DNA of 64,000 nt from Methylocystis echinoides (GTDB taxonomy: Bacteria > Pseudomonadota > Alphaproteobacteria > Rhizobiales > Beijerinckiaceae), in the NCBI RefSeq assembly GCF_027923385.1, contig NZ_BSEC01000005.1, forward strand, positions 62,001 to 126,000, in the 5' to 3' direction. The stretch's first letter is position 1. Every line of letters begins with the position of its first letter. The notes below the pieces were generated by a model. That model saw only the letters and a program-made list of their open reading frames with translations. It did not search any database and was not told the origin of the DNA. This document shows, piece after piece, positions 51,491 to 60,731 of the stretch. Both the position numbers and the translations under genes were made by a program.

Positions 51491-51699
51491 GGTTGAAGCT
51501 CGCGGCGCAAATCTTTCCAAGGACGTGGAAGAGTTGCCGAATCCATACACTTTCCGTCTTCTGCTGGACCGTGACCGTCAACGACTGGCGACGGCCTACC
51601 GCGAGCGGAATAGGTCGCGGCCAGCGAGGGGGAGGGAGAAAGGCTTTTGCGGGCGGCGGTTTGTCATGGTAACTTCCACTGCCGTCGAGGTCTGCTAAC

Positions 51700-52014
51700 A
51701 TGCTGTGCAGGATGCGCTTGCTCATCTCCACGCTTCTCATCGCGGCGGCTTTAAGCGGCGCGATAGGCACTTGGTGCGCCGCTTCCGGCGCTCACTCGTG
51801 CGCGCACATGGCCATGGGCGATTGTCCTGACAGCCACGATAACGCTGCTATTCCGACTGATTGCGATCCTCTCTTTTGTGGAGGGTGGCAGCTCCCCCCG
51901 TCGTTCATCGCGGTCTCGGCAATTTCTCCGACGTTCTCGCGTTTGGATTCGCGAGAAGAGCCGAGACCTCAAGGACTTTACCGGTCCCCTGAGCTTCGAC
52001 CGCCGATTGCCTGA
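51700..52014 (+). CDS. Cys-rich exported protein, paralogue 1
   Basis: 104 aa. GAGG sits 9 bases before the ATG. A signal peptide (LLISTLLIAAALSGAIG) is followed by HSCAHMAMGDCPDSH, a CD-LFCGG segment and a C-terminal SPELRPPI. The same pattern appears in the protein at 52967. His/Met/Cys content and the cus operon nearby suggest periplasmic copper binding; the family is not named to my knowledge. Confidence 0.65.
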   Translation: MLCRMRLLISTLLIAAALSGAIGTWCAASGAHSCAHMAMGDCPDSHDNAAIPTDCDPLFCGGWQLPPSFIAVSAISPTFSRLDSREEPRPQGLYRSPELRPPIA

Positions 52015-52175
52015 ATTACGGGCGCGTTACTCTCATCAAATGAAAAATTCCGGGTTGCGGGCATCGTGCGTGCGTGCGCTTGCTCGGCTGGATGCGACAA
52101 ATTGAACTAAAGCCGCTTAAACGCGCCGAAGGGCGCAGAATCTACCGCAGGCTGACAGCCTAAAAGGAGTCAAAA

Positions 52176-52403
52176 ATGTCTAAAATCTCGCTCTTGATCG
52201 CCGCAGCGTTGCTCGCGACAAGTCTGCCCGCCATGGCGCAAAGCGAAGAACATCGCGAACATAGCGCCATGCAACATATTGGCGGACACTGGCGACATCA
52301 GCACCGAGACTGGAGCGGTTCGCAAGGTGAGCCCGCCCATGTGCATAACGTCTGCTGGGATTGGGACGCTGCGCAGGGTTGGGTCTGGAATTGCAACCGT
52401 TGA
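52176..52403 (+). CDS. Small exported His-rich protein
   Basis: 75 aa; AAAGGAG precedes the ATG. A signal peptide ending AMAQS is followed by a His/Trp-rich mature part (HREHSAMQHIGGHWRHQHRD) with two cysteines. Probably a periplasmic metal-binding peptide. No family recognised. Confidence 0.6.
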   Translation: MSKISLLIAAALLATSLPAMAQSEEHREHSAMQHIGGHWRHQHRDWSGSQGEPAHVHNVCWDWDAAQGWVWNCNR

Positions 52404-52570
52404 CCGGTCAAAGGGAATAGAGGCTAATTAGTCTCCGTTTCTCCTAAACACAAGCGGGGCTCGCCGGATTAATCTGGCGGGCCTTCTTCGCTATGGCAGG
52501 GTCGAGAGTCGCAGGGCTTGCCGCCGAATCAAAAATGATTGCGCGGTCAAAGTGAGTCAAACCCATGTAG

Positions 52571-52798
52571 GGCGGCCTCGAAAAGCGATACCTATTTTTT
52601 GGCCTATGCCTGACCAGCGCATTGACGGGCGCGGCTTATGCCGACTGCCGATCGGACATCGAGAAGACGAAAAGCGACCGGACGGCTCTGAAGCTTGACC
52701 GGGGTGGTAGGCCGAGTTCGCTCTCAAAGGGCGTCGGCGGCCACGAACACATCCACGCCGCGATTACCTCCATGCTGCGCTGCCGGGAACGACCATGA
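52571..52798 (+). pseudogene. Remnant of exported protein lacking a start
   Basis: The frame opens just after an in-frame ATG-TAG and encodes a signal-like FFGLCLTSALTGAAYADC, then IEKTKSDRTALKLD and HEHIHAAITSMLRC before a normal stop. A nonsense codon directly after the original ATG is one explanation. The rest of 52404-52966 holds no gene. Confidence 0.45.
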
Positions 52799-52966
52799 AG
52801 CGTGCTACCGGAATTCCAGCCTCCGGCAAGCCATCACTATCTGTATCAGGATCAGAAGAAGTAGCGGTCCCGGCTTAAACACCGGTCAGCCTGGCGCGAT
52901 CTTAGGCAGCGAAAGGCTTTTACAAGCCGGAGCTTGCCATGATATCCGTCGCTTCAGAGAAAGACA

Positions 52967-53290
52967 ATGAAGCTAAGCTGGCTACGCCATTTCGTCTCCG
53001 TCCTTATGATCGTTGCGGCATTGACCGGCGCGGCGTCAGGCTTCGCCGCGCCCATGGCTCATTCCTGCGCAGGGATGACCGCGACGGATGATTGTCCCGA
53101 TAGCCATAGCGATCATACGACCTTACCACGGCACTGCGACTCTCTCCTTTGCGGCGCTATTCAGCTGGCGCCGTCCCTCTCCGTAGTGCCGGCGGTGACG
53201 GCGGATGTCGATTTCGTACCTCAGCCCTTCGATGACACGCTGCGTCGCGGACTCTCCGGTTCTCCCGACCTTCGCCCCCCAATCCCCTAA
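52967..53290 (+). CDS. Cys-rich exported protein, paralogue 2
   Basis: 107 aa. Signal peptide (LRHFVSVLMIVAALTGAASG), then AHSCAGMTATDDCPDSH, HCDSLLCGA and a C-terminal SPDLRPPIP. Shared spacing with the protein at 51700 shows a local duplication. Likely a periplasmic metal-binding protein of the cus neighbourhood. Confidence 0.65.
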   Translation: MKLSWLRHFVSVLMIVAALTGAASGFAAPMAHSCAGMTATDDCPDSHSDHTTLPRHCDSLLCGAIQLAPSLSVVPAVTADVDFVPQPFDDTLRRGLSGSPDLRPPIP

Positions 53291-53481
53291 AGCTGCAAGC
53301 GCTTAGCCTTTGGCTTGGCGGGCGGTTTCTCGGAAGCGCTCCTGCCGACTTCGCCGGCGCCGTTTCCCATAATCACGCCTTGCTGGCCGGTCTGGCCATG
53401 TCCTCACGATCTCGCTCCGGATCGTGAACATGGACCTATTCCACGCAGCAGCGCTTCCGAAAGGAAGCTGGGGAGATTTTG

Positions 53482-53880
53482 ATGCCTATTACAAATTTGC
53501 GGATTGCCAGCGGGGCGCTGCTGGTTCTCGGCCTGCTGGGCGCTGCAAATGCTCATGCCGCCATAGCCGATTACGAATTTAAGCTGGTCGACGCGAATCT
53601 CAAGAAAGGCCGGACGGTAGCCGCCGTCCGCCTCATCCATAAGCCGGACGGAAAGCCCGTGCCGGACGCCGTGATTTTCGCGACGCGGCTCGATATGGCG
53701 CCAGACGATATGGAAGCGATGACGAGCGTGATCGAACAAGCGCCGAGCTCGGAACCCGGCGTCTATCGCTTCAAGGTTGATCTGACCGACGAGGGACGCT
53801 GGCGCATCTCGCTCGCGGCGAAGATCCAGGGGGAGAGCGAAACGCTGCAAAGTCGCCTGGTGCTACAGGCGACGCCATGA
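53482..53880 (+). CDS. FixH/YtkA-like periplasmic protein
   Basis: 132 aa from ATG 53482. Signal peptide ends NAHAA; the mature part (YEFKLVDANLKKGRTVAAVR ... GVYRFKVDLTDEGRWRISLA) has the immunoglobulin-like pattern of FixH/YtkA proteins. Its stop overlaps the efflux outer-membrane gene (ATGA), so it is cotranslated with the metal pump and may deliver or sense metal. Confidence 0.78.
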   Translation: MPITNLRIASGALLVLGLLGAANAHAAIADYEFKLVDANLKKGRTVAAVRLIHKPDGKPVPDAVIFATRLDMAPDDMEAMTSVIEQAPSSEPGVYRFKVDLTDEGRWRISLAAKIQGESETLQSRLVLQATP

Positions 53881-55121
53881 AGTGGCTATGCCGTCTTGCC
53901 TTCTTGGTTGTGACCGTAGTCGCTGCGGGCCTGACCGTCGGGCCTGTTTCAGCGGGCGAAAGGGACATGCCGGGCGCGACGGTCGAAAGCGCCGTGGCGC
54001 TGGCTAGGCGACTGAGCCCGGAGCTTGCGGCGTCTGTCCTCAACGCGGACGCCGCGGCGCATCGCGTCGGCGCCGCGGGCGTCCAACCCGATCCGACAGT
54101 TACTCTCCAGGCGTGGGACGTGAATAGCCGCGGCGTTGGCCAGCGCTGGATCGGCGTCGAGCAGCAATTCAGACTGTGGGGGAAGACCGATCTGGAAAAG
54201 GGCATTGCCCAGGCGGACGCCGATGCGGCTCGGCGCCAGAGCGAGGCGATCGAGGTCGATCTCGGCGCGCGCGTGAAGACGGCCTATGCCCTATATGGCG
54301 CCGCCCAGCGCGCCGTTGACCTCTCGAAGTCGCTCAAGCAGCGCGTCGACGACCTGCTGGCGCTGCTTCGGCTGCGCTATGGCGCGAGTTCAGTCGATCA
54401 GCAGGAAGTCATCAAGGCGGAGATCGAAGCAGCCAATGCCGCTGCCGATGTCGCCCGCCGGGAGGGAGACGCCAAATCGGCGGCGGCTCGATTGAACGCA
54501 CTGATCGGCCGCGCGGCCCGTACGCCGCTCGCCGCGCCGAAAGGTTTCCGGCCGCTGAAGACGAAGCTCACCCTCGCCGGCGTTCAGGACCTCGCCCGGT
54601 CGTCAAACTCGCAGCTTGCGGCGACACATGCTCAGGTGCGCGCCGCCACGGGCGCCAAGGAGCTGACCGACCTCAACTACTATCCGGACATTACCGCCGG
54701 CGCGACCTTCGTGCAGCGACCGACAGGGGAAAACAGCGGTCAGTTCCTGCTCGGGTTCAAGGTGCCGCTTCAATATGAGGCCAAAGACGCCGAGCAGCGC
54801 GCGGCGAGCGCCAGTCTCGGAGCTGCACACGCTCGCAATGAGGCGCTCCGCATCCGCCTCGACGGCGATGTCGCCGAGGCGTGGTTTCGCCTGGAGGCCG
54901 TTCGCAAGGCCATCAAGATATTCGAACAGCGGCAGCTGCCGCCCGCGCGCCTATCGGTGGAAACCGCGCGCAAGGGATTCGACGCGGGAACGACTGATTT
55001 AGCGACCCTTCTGGAATCGGAACGTCGCCTTCGCGCGATCGAATTGGAGCTCCTCGCCTACAAGGTCGAGGAGCAGAGCAAATACGCCGACCTCGAACGC
55101 CTCGCGGGAGGCTCCCTATGA
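53877..55121 (+). CDS. CusC/CzcC-like outer-membrane efflux channel
   Basis: 414 aa. Signal peptide, then two repeated helical hairpin domains of TolC-type channels (ESAVALARRLSPELAASVLN; LRYGASSVDQQEVIKAEIEA; GFDAGTTDLATLLESERRLR). It is the exit duct for the RND pump below. Starts and ends with overlaps to its neighbours. Confidence 0.9.
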   Translation: MKWLCRLAFLVVTVVAAGLTVGPVSAGERDMPGATVESAVALARRLSPELAASVLNADAAAHRVGAAGVQPDPTVTLQAWDVNSRGVGQRWIGVEQQFRLWGKTDLEKGIAQADADAARRQSEAIEVDLGARVKTAYALYGAAQRAVDLSKSLKQRVDDLLALLRLRYGASSVDQQEVIKAEIEAANAAADVARREGDAKSAAARLNALIGRAARTPLAAPKGFRPLKTKLTLAGVQDLARSSNSQLAATHAQVRAATGAKELTDLNYYPDITAGATFVQRPTGENSGQFLLGFKVPLQYEAKDAEQRAASASLGAAHARNEALRIRLDGDVAEAWFRLEAVRKAIKIFEQRQLPPARLSVETARKGFDAGTTDLATLLESERRLRAIELELLAYKVEEQSKYADLERLAGGSL

Positions 55122-56506
55122 AACGCGCTCAAATCGTTCTCGTTACTGCCCTCGCACTGGTGGCGCTGAGTGGCGCTGGATTCGTGCTGCTGTGGCGCGC
55201 CAACTGGTCGGGTGGCAAAGCAACTACCGAAACGCACGCGCACATCGGGGCCGGTCCAATCATTTATTATCGCGATCCCGACGGCCCTTTCTTCTCCATT
55301 GCCCCTAAGAAGAATGATGCGGGAAAGGATTATGTCGGCGTGCGCGCGAGCGAAGACGTCGCTTTCGAAGACAAACCACCGCCACCCACGCCGAACCCAA
55401 CCTCGGGTCGCCGCATCCGCTACTACCGCAACCCAATGGGCCTCCCCGACACCTCGCCAGTCCCGAAGAAGGACGCGATGGGGATGGATTATGTCCCGGT
55501 TTACGAGGACGAGTCTCAGGACGCCTCAACGGTCACGCTCAGTCTTGGGAAGATGCAGAAAACGGGCGTCCGCTCGGAGCCTGTCGAGCGGCGGACACTG
55601 ACCGTTCCCATTCGCGCCTCTGGCCGCGTGGATTTCGACCCGCGGCGCACAGCGGTCGTCTCACTGCGCTTCGAAGGTTTCATTGAATCCGTCGGGAAAG
55701 TTGCGGAAGGCAATTATGTGCGCAAAGGGCAGCCGCTCATGCGCGTCTATGGGCCGGACCTTTCCAATGCCGCGGCTGAATATGTGGCGGTGCTGAATTC
55801 GCGGGCCGCAGCACGCGTCGAAGGGGCCAAACGTCGCCTCGTCAATCTTGGCCTCGATGAAGCGACAATCGCTTCCATCGCGCGCAGCCGCCAGGTGCCC
55901 CGCGTCATAACCTGGCTCGCGCCGCAAGGCGGCCATATCATTGAACGCGCCGCCTTGAGCGGCATGCGCGCGGCCCCGGGCGAGACGCTGTTTCGTATCG
56001 TCGACCACAGCGTCGTCTGGGTGCTTGCCGATATTCCCGAGCGGGATGTTTCGTCGATCGCGCCGGGTCAGACAGCCATCATTCGCGCGAGGTCGTATCC
56101 CGACCGACCTTTCGAGGGGCGCGTCGCCGTCGTCTATCCGCATCTGAACGCGGAAACGCGCACGGCGCGCGTGCGCATCGAACTTCCCAATCCCGGCGGC
56201 ATGCTGCTCGGCGACATGTTCGCGGATGTCGAGATCGCCGCCGGTGGAACCGACAAGGTTCTTGCGACGCCCGAAAGCGCCATCATCGACGCGGGCAAGC
56301 GACAGGTCGTGATCCTCGATAAGGGGGAAGGGCGGTTCGAGCCACGCGAGGTCAAGATTGGCCGGCGCGGCGACGGGTTTGCGGAAATTACTAGCGGCAT
56401 CGGCGAAGGCGACCGTGTCGTGACCTCGGCCAATTTCCTCATCGACGCCGAGAGCAATCTCAAAGCGGCGCTGCGAACGCTGGATCAGAGCGGGGCAGGC
56501 AAATGA
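55118..56506 (+). CDS. CusB-like periplasmic adaptor with two metal-binding domains
   Basis: 462 aa. After an N-terminal membrane anchor come two heavy-metal-binding domains, YYRDPDGPFFSIAPKKNDAG and YYRNPMGLPDTSPVPKKDAM, then the adaptor barrel-sandwich regions (VSLRFEGFIESVGKVAEGNY; GGHIIERAALSGMRAAPGET). It connects the RND pump to the channel. The first metal site lacks the usual methionines and may be degenerate; the second ends AMGMDYVPV. Confidence 0.9.
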   Translation: MKRAQIVLVTALALVALSGAGFVLLWRANWSGGKATTETHAHIGAGPIIYYRDPDGPFFSIAPKKNDAGKDYVGVRASEDVAFEDKPPPPTPNPTSGRRIRYYRNPMGLPDTSPVPKKDAMGMDYVPVYEDESQDASTVTLSLGKMQKTGVRSEPVERRTLTVPIRASGRVDFDPRRTAVVSLRFEGFIESVGKVAEGNYVRKGQPLMRVYGPDLSNAAAEYVAVLNSRAAARVEGAKRRLVNLGLDEATIASIARSRQVPRVITWLAPQGGHIIERAALSGMRAAPGETLFRIVDHSVVWVLADIPERDVSSIAPGQTAIIRARSYPDRPFEGRVAVVYPHLNAETRTARVRIELPNPGGMLLGDMFADVEIAAGGTDKVLATPESAIIDAGKRQVVILDKGEGRFEPREVKIGRRGDGFAEITSGIGEGDRVVTSANFLIDAESNLKAALRTLDQSGAGK

Positions 56507-59500
56507 TCGGCCGGCTCATCGCGTGGTCAGCCCGCAACCTTGTGCTGATCTTCATCGGAACAGTCTTCGCGATCGCCACCGGCGTCTATGCGGTGAGAAC
56601 CTTGCCGCTCGACGCCATTCCCGATCTCTCGGACGTGCAGGCGATCGTCTACACGGAATATCCGGGCCAGGCTCCGCAGGTGGTCGAGGACCAGGTCACC
56701 TATCCGCTTGCGAGCGCGATGCTCACCGTGCCGCGGTCGAAGGTGGTCCGTGGCTTTTCCTTCTTCGGGGTCTCTTTCGTCTATGTGATTTTCGATGACG
56801 GGGTCGACGTCTATTGGGCGCGTTCGCGCGTGCTGGAATATCTCAGCGCCGCGACCAAGCGCTTACCGGCTGGCGCGTCGCCGGTCCTCGGTCCCGACGC
56901 CACGGGCGTGGGCTGGGTCTATCAATACGCCCTCGTCGCTAAGCAAATGACGCTCGCCGAGCTCCGCTCGCTCCAGGACTGGACGATCCGCTATGGCCTC
57001 GCCAAAGCCGAAGGCGTCGCCGAAGTCGCGAGCGTCGGCGGCTTCGTCAAGCAATACAATGTCGTCGTCGATCCGAACCGGCTGCGCGCGCTCAATATTC
57101 CGCTCTCCAGGATTCGCGAGGTCATCCGCGCCAACAACGCCGATGTCGGCGGCCGGACGGTCGAACTCTCGGAATTTGAGTTTATCGTTCGCGGGCGCGG
57201 CTATCTGAGAGGCGTAGCTGATCTCGAAAACATCGTGCTGCGCGCGAGCGGCGGGACGCCGCTGCTGCTGAAGGACGTCGCCCGTATCGAGCTCGGGCCT
57301 GACGAGCGGCGGGGGATCACAGAGCTGAACGGCGAAGGCGAGGTCGTAAGCGGCATTGCGTTGCAGCGCTATGGCGCGAATGCGCTGACGGTCATCGACA
57401 ATATCAAGGGGGCTCTTGCGCAGATTGGGCCGAGCCTGCCCAAAGGCGTCGAAATCATCCCGGTCTACGATCGTTCGCAACTGATCCACGCGGCGATCGA
57501 GACCTTGCGCAGCACGCTGGTCGAAGAAAGCGTCATCGTCGCGCTGGTCTGCGTCGTCTTTCTGTTGCATCTGCGGAGCGCCCTTGTCGCCATCATCATG
57601 CTGCCGGTCGGCGTGCTCATGGCTTTTTCGGCCATGAAGGCCTTGGGCCTCGGCTCCAACATCATGAGCCTGGGAGGCATCGCGATCGCCATCGGCGCCA
57701 TGGTCGACGCCGCCATTGTCATGATCGAGAACGCCCACAAACGGCTGGAGAAGGCACCGCTAGAGGCGTCGCGCATCGACATTTTGATCGAAGCCGCGAC
57801 CGAAGTCGGGCCGGCGCTGTTCTTCAGCCTGCTGATCATTACGGTGTCCTTCCTGCCAATCTTCACGCTCGAATCCCAGGAAGGACGACTGTTCAGCCCG
57901 CTCGCTTATACCAAGACCTTCTCCATGGCGGCGGCGGCCCTACTCTCGGTGACGCTGGTGCCGGCGTTGATGGTGGTCTTCGTCCGCGGGAAAATCATTT
58001 CGGAGAAGCGGAATCCGATCAATCGGGCGCTGATCTTCATCTATCGTCCCGTCATCCATTTGGTGATGCGTTTTAAGATCCTCACCATATTGCTGGCGGT
58101 CGCGGCGCTCGGGATCACGATGCTCCCTGCGCGCCAGCTTGGCTCTGAATTCATGCCCGCCCTCAACGAAGGCGCGTTGCTCTACATGCCGACGACTCTG
58201 CCTGGCCTTTCGGTGACAAAGGCCGCGCAATTGCTGCAGACGCAGGATCGGATCATCAAATCCTTCCCCGAGGTGGAGTCCGTATTTGGCAAGGCCGGGC
58301 GCGCCTCGACGGCGACCGATCCCGCGCCGCTCGAAATGTTCGAAACCATCATCAATTTGAAGCCAAAGGAAGAATGGCGGCGGGGAGTGACCGTAGACAG
58401 CTTGGTCGCTGAAATGGACGCGGCGCTGCAATTCCCAGGTGTTTCAAACGCCTGGACCATGCCTATCCGTAACAGGATTGACATGCTCGCCACCGGCATC
58501 AGGACGCCGGTCGGGATCAAGATATTCGGCCGCGACCTGGCGCAGATGGAAAGCCTCGCGCGGCAAGTTGAGAAGGTGGTGAAGGGTGTCCGCGGCGCCT
58601 CCTCGGCCTACGCGGAACGCGTGATGGGCGGCTATTATCTCGACATTATGCCCGATCGCTCGGCGCTTGCCCGCTACGGCCTGATGATCGACGACATGCA
58701 GACGACGATCGCGACGGCGCTCGGCGGCGAGACCGTCACCACCACAGTCGAAGGACGCGAACGCTATGGCGTCAATGTGCGCTACCCGCGCGATTTTCGG
58801 TCGAGCCCCAAAGCGATCGCCAGCGAGGTGCTTATTTCGCTTCCAGGCGGTGGAACGATACCCCTCGGCGAGGTCGCGAAGGTGGAGCTCGTCCGCGGCC
58901 CGACCTCCATTCGCACCGAAAACGGCCAGCTCGCCGTCTACATCTTCGTCGACATCCGCGACCGCGACATCGGCGGCTTCGTGATTGAGGCGCGTAAGGC
59001 CGTCAATGAGGCCATCGATTTCCCGTCCGGCTCTTATGTCGTCTGGAGCGGGCAGTTCGAATATCTCGAACGCGCGGAGGCCCGTATGCGCATCGTCGTG
59101 CCGGTGACGCTCTTCATCATCTTCCTGCTGCTCTACCTGAATTTCCGAAAAATTACTGAAACGCTGATCGTCATGCTGTCTTTGCCCTTCGCCCTCGTCG
59201 GCGGCGTGTGGCTGATGTGGCTCCTGAACTTCAACATGTCGATCGCCGTCGGCGTAGGCTTCATCGCGCTTGCCGGCGTCGCCGCGGAAACGGGCGTCGT
59301 CATGCTGATCTATCTGGAGGCGGCGATGCAGGAGGTCGCGGAAGCGCGGGCTGCCGAAGGGAAGCCGTTCACAAAGACCGATCTGCGCGAGGCGATCATG
59401 CTGGGCGCCGTCGAGCGCGTACGGCCCAAGATGATGACGGTCGTCGCGATCATGGCGGGCCTCGTGCCGATCCTCTGGAGCACGGGCGCGGGGTCGGAAG

Positions 59501-59691
59501 TCATGCAGCGCATCGCCGTCCCGATGATCGGCGGCATGGTGTCGTCCACGCTGCTGACGCTTGTCGTCATCCCCGCTATCTATGCGCTGATCAAGGGGAT
59601 TGGGTTGTCCGCGGGCCAAGACGACGGCGGCTCAACGCACGAGGAAGCAGGCGCAGTTGGAAGCGGATCGCCGCAGGTGACCGTTCGATAA
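56503..59691 (+). CDS. CusA-like heavy-metal RND efflux pump
   Basis: 1062 aa, full length. Family motifs: LPLDAIPDLSDVQAIVYTEY near the N terminus, GGIAIAIGAMVDAAIVMIEN (proton-relay Asp in helix 4), and GFIALAGVAAETGVVMLIYL in the second half. Twelve transmembrane helices and two large periplasmic loops are evident. It exports Cu(I)/Ag(I) or other metals; the substrate cannot be decided by eye. Confidence 0.93.
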   Translation: MIGRLIAWSARNLVLIFIGTVFAIATGVYAVRTLPLDAIPDLSDVQAIVYTEYPGQAPQVVEDQVTYPLASAMLTVPRSKVVRGFSFFGVSFVYVIFDDGVDVYWARSRVLEYLSAATKRLPAGASPVLGPDATGVGWVYQYALVAKQMTLAELRSLQDWTIRYGLAKAEGVAEVASVGGFVKQYNVVVDPNRLRALNIPLSRIREVIRANNADVGGRTVELSEFEFIVRGRGYLRGVADLENIVLRASGGTPLLLKDVARIELGPDERRGITELNGEGEVVSGIALQRYGANALTVIDNIKGALAQIGPSLPKGVEIIPVYDRSQLIHAAIETLRSTLVEESVIVALVCVVFLLHLRSALVAIIMLPVGVLMAFSAMKALGLGSNIMSLGGIAIAIGAMVDAAIVMIENAHKRLEKAPLEASRIDILIEAATEVGPALFFSLLIITVSFLPIFTLESQEGRLFSPLAYTKTFSMAAAALLSVTLVPALMVVFVRGKIISEKRNPINRALIFIYRPVIHLVMRFKILTILLAVAALGITMLPARQLGSEFMPALNEGALLYMPTTLPGLSVTKAAQLLQTQDRIIKSFPEVESVFGKAGRASTATDPAPLEMFETIINLKPKEEWRRGVTVDSLVAEMDAALQFPGVSNAWTMPIRNRIDMLATGIRTPVGIKIFGRDLAQMESLARQVEKVVKGVRGASSAYAERVMGGYYLDIMPDRSALARYGLMIDDMQTTIATALGGETVTTTVEGRERYGVNVRYPRDFRSSPKAIASEVLISLPGGGTIPLGEVAKVELVRGPTSIRTENGQLAVYIFVDIRDRDIGGFVIEARKAVNEAIDFPSGSYVVWSGQFEYLERAEARMRIVVPVTLFIIFLLLYLNFRKITETLIVMLSLPFALVGGVWLMWLLNFNMSIAVGVGFIALAGVAAETGVVMLIYLEAAMQEVAEARAAEGKPFTKTDLREAIMLGAVERVRPKMMTVVAIMAGLVPILWSTGAGSEVMQRIAVPMIGGMVSSTLLTLVVIPAIYALIKGIGLSAGQDDGGSTHEEAGAVGSGSPQVTVR

Positions 59692-59797
59692 ATTCCAGAA
59701 GGAGGCGGGAATAAAAAGGAAGCGAAACAGTCGCTGCTGGTGGTCGTTGCGATTGCCGGATTGGCCATGGCCGGCGTAGCCCCTCGGCAGCTCAGGC

Positions 59798-60240
59798 TCA
59801 GGACCGCCCGGAGGTCGGGGGGGCAGGGCAGCCGACGCCGCGAAACCGCGCGTTGACGAGCGCCACATCACCCTCGAAATTTACCCATGAAGTCGGGGTA
59901 TAGTGGTTTGCAATTTCGATACCGTAACGTCGGCTGGGGCGACCGAAGATCGTCGTGCCAGTGTCGCCGTCGAACTGGGTTTCCGAGTCGAAATTCAGCC
60001 CCAAAACGCAATCGACGAATCCAGGCCTTCTGTCGCCTTGGCGCGCGCACCGATTTCAGCGCCGCGTGATTTCAACAATAAGGGAGCAGGCGCGAGCGTC
60101 GAACCATCCACAGGCGACTGTGTGGTGACAGTGCCGCGTGCGTCGATCGAATGGAATCCTTCGCCAAAATTGAGAAACAGTTCCGTCTTGGCATACGGAC
60201 CGACGACCATACTCGCCTTGGGGCTCGTTATTCCAGCGTC
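59798..60240 (-). pseudogene. TonB-dependent receptor fragment with frameshifts
   Basis: Minus-strand pieces in different frames join as TELFLNFGEGFHSIDARGTV ... LKSRGAEIGARAKATEGLDS, then LNFDSETQFDGDTGTTIFGR and ANHYTPTSWVNFEGDVALVN, the late beta-barrel of a TonB receptor. Both ends are missing and at least two frameshifts break it. Confidence 0.75.
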
Positions 60241-60320
60241 CTTCCTTCCGGAGTTCCACGGCCAGGTCCATATCGGGAAGCCATTTTCGTCTCTCGGGGC
60301 TGTTCAACCACGCAGCCGTT

Positions 60321-60400
60321 GCGGCGCTGCCTATCTCGTTCCGTCCAGCGCTTTTGGTGGGCGTCTCGCAAACGATCACCAATCCCCCCATCCTCAACGC
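60321..60400. repeat. 80-bp copy of the sequence at 44482-44561
   Basis: Gapless match, 66 of 80 positions. The plus-strand frame extends upstream (RLSGLFNHAAVAALPISFRP) and downstream to a stop near 60470, so this copy preserves more of the unidentified gene end. Confidence 0.6.
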
Positions 60401-60486
60401 TGTTCGGGACGAGACGATCCTAGGGGGACGAAGAGCATTCGAACGCCTATGGGAGACGGCCCGGCTTTAAGCTCAAACGACGAGGC

Positions 60487-60542
60487 AAAGCCATCAAATG
60501 TGAGAATATCTTTTTGTCGATATTCTCACATTTGATGGCTTT
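60487..60542. repeat. Perfect inverted repeat with 24-bp arms
   Basis: 60487-60510 and 60519-60542 are exact reverse complements, separated by TTTTTGTC. GATATTCTCA from the arm recurs once more at 60549-60558. The element lies between a receptor pseudogene and the Spy-like gene. It could be a transposon or recombination end, or a strong terminator. Other non-coding sequence in 59692-60731 shows nothing more. Confidence 0.8.
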
Positions 60543-60731
60543 TTGAGCGATATTCTCAAGCCAAGATGGCCCCCAACAATGGGCCCTTTTCGATAGGTCA
60601 GCCTGCGGCGCTACATGCCTTAAATTTTTGCACTCACTTCGACCACATTTTCTCGCATTAGGCTTGGAAAGCGCGAAAAAAAGCCTCCCGCCCGGCACCG
60701 AACGCGAGGCTGATTTTTTGAGACGATTGCG

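Noticed and set aside
58444..59619. 391-aa minus-strand frame
   Set aside because: Antisense to the RND pump gene; His/Asp/Arg-rich shadow.
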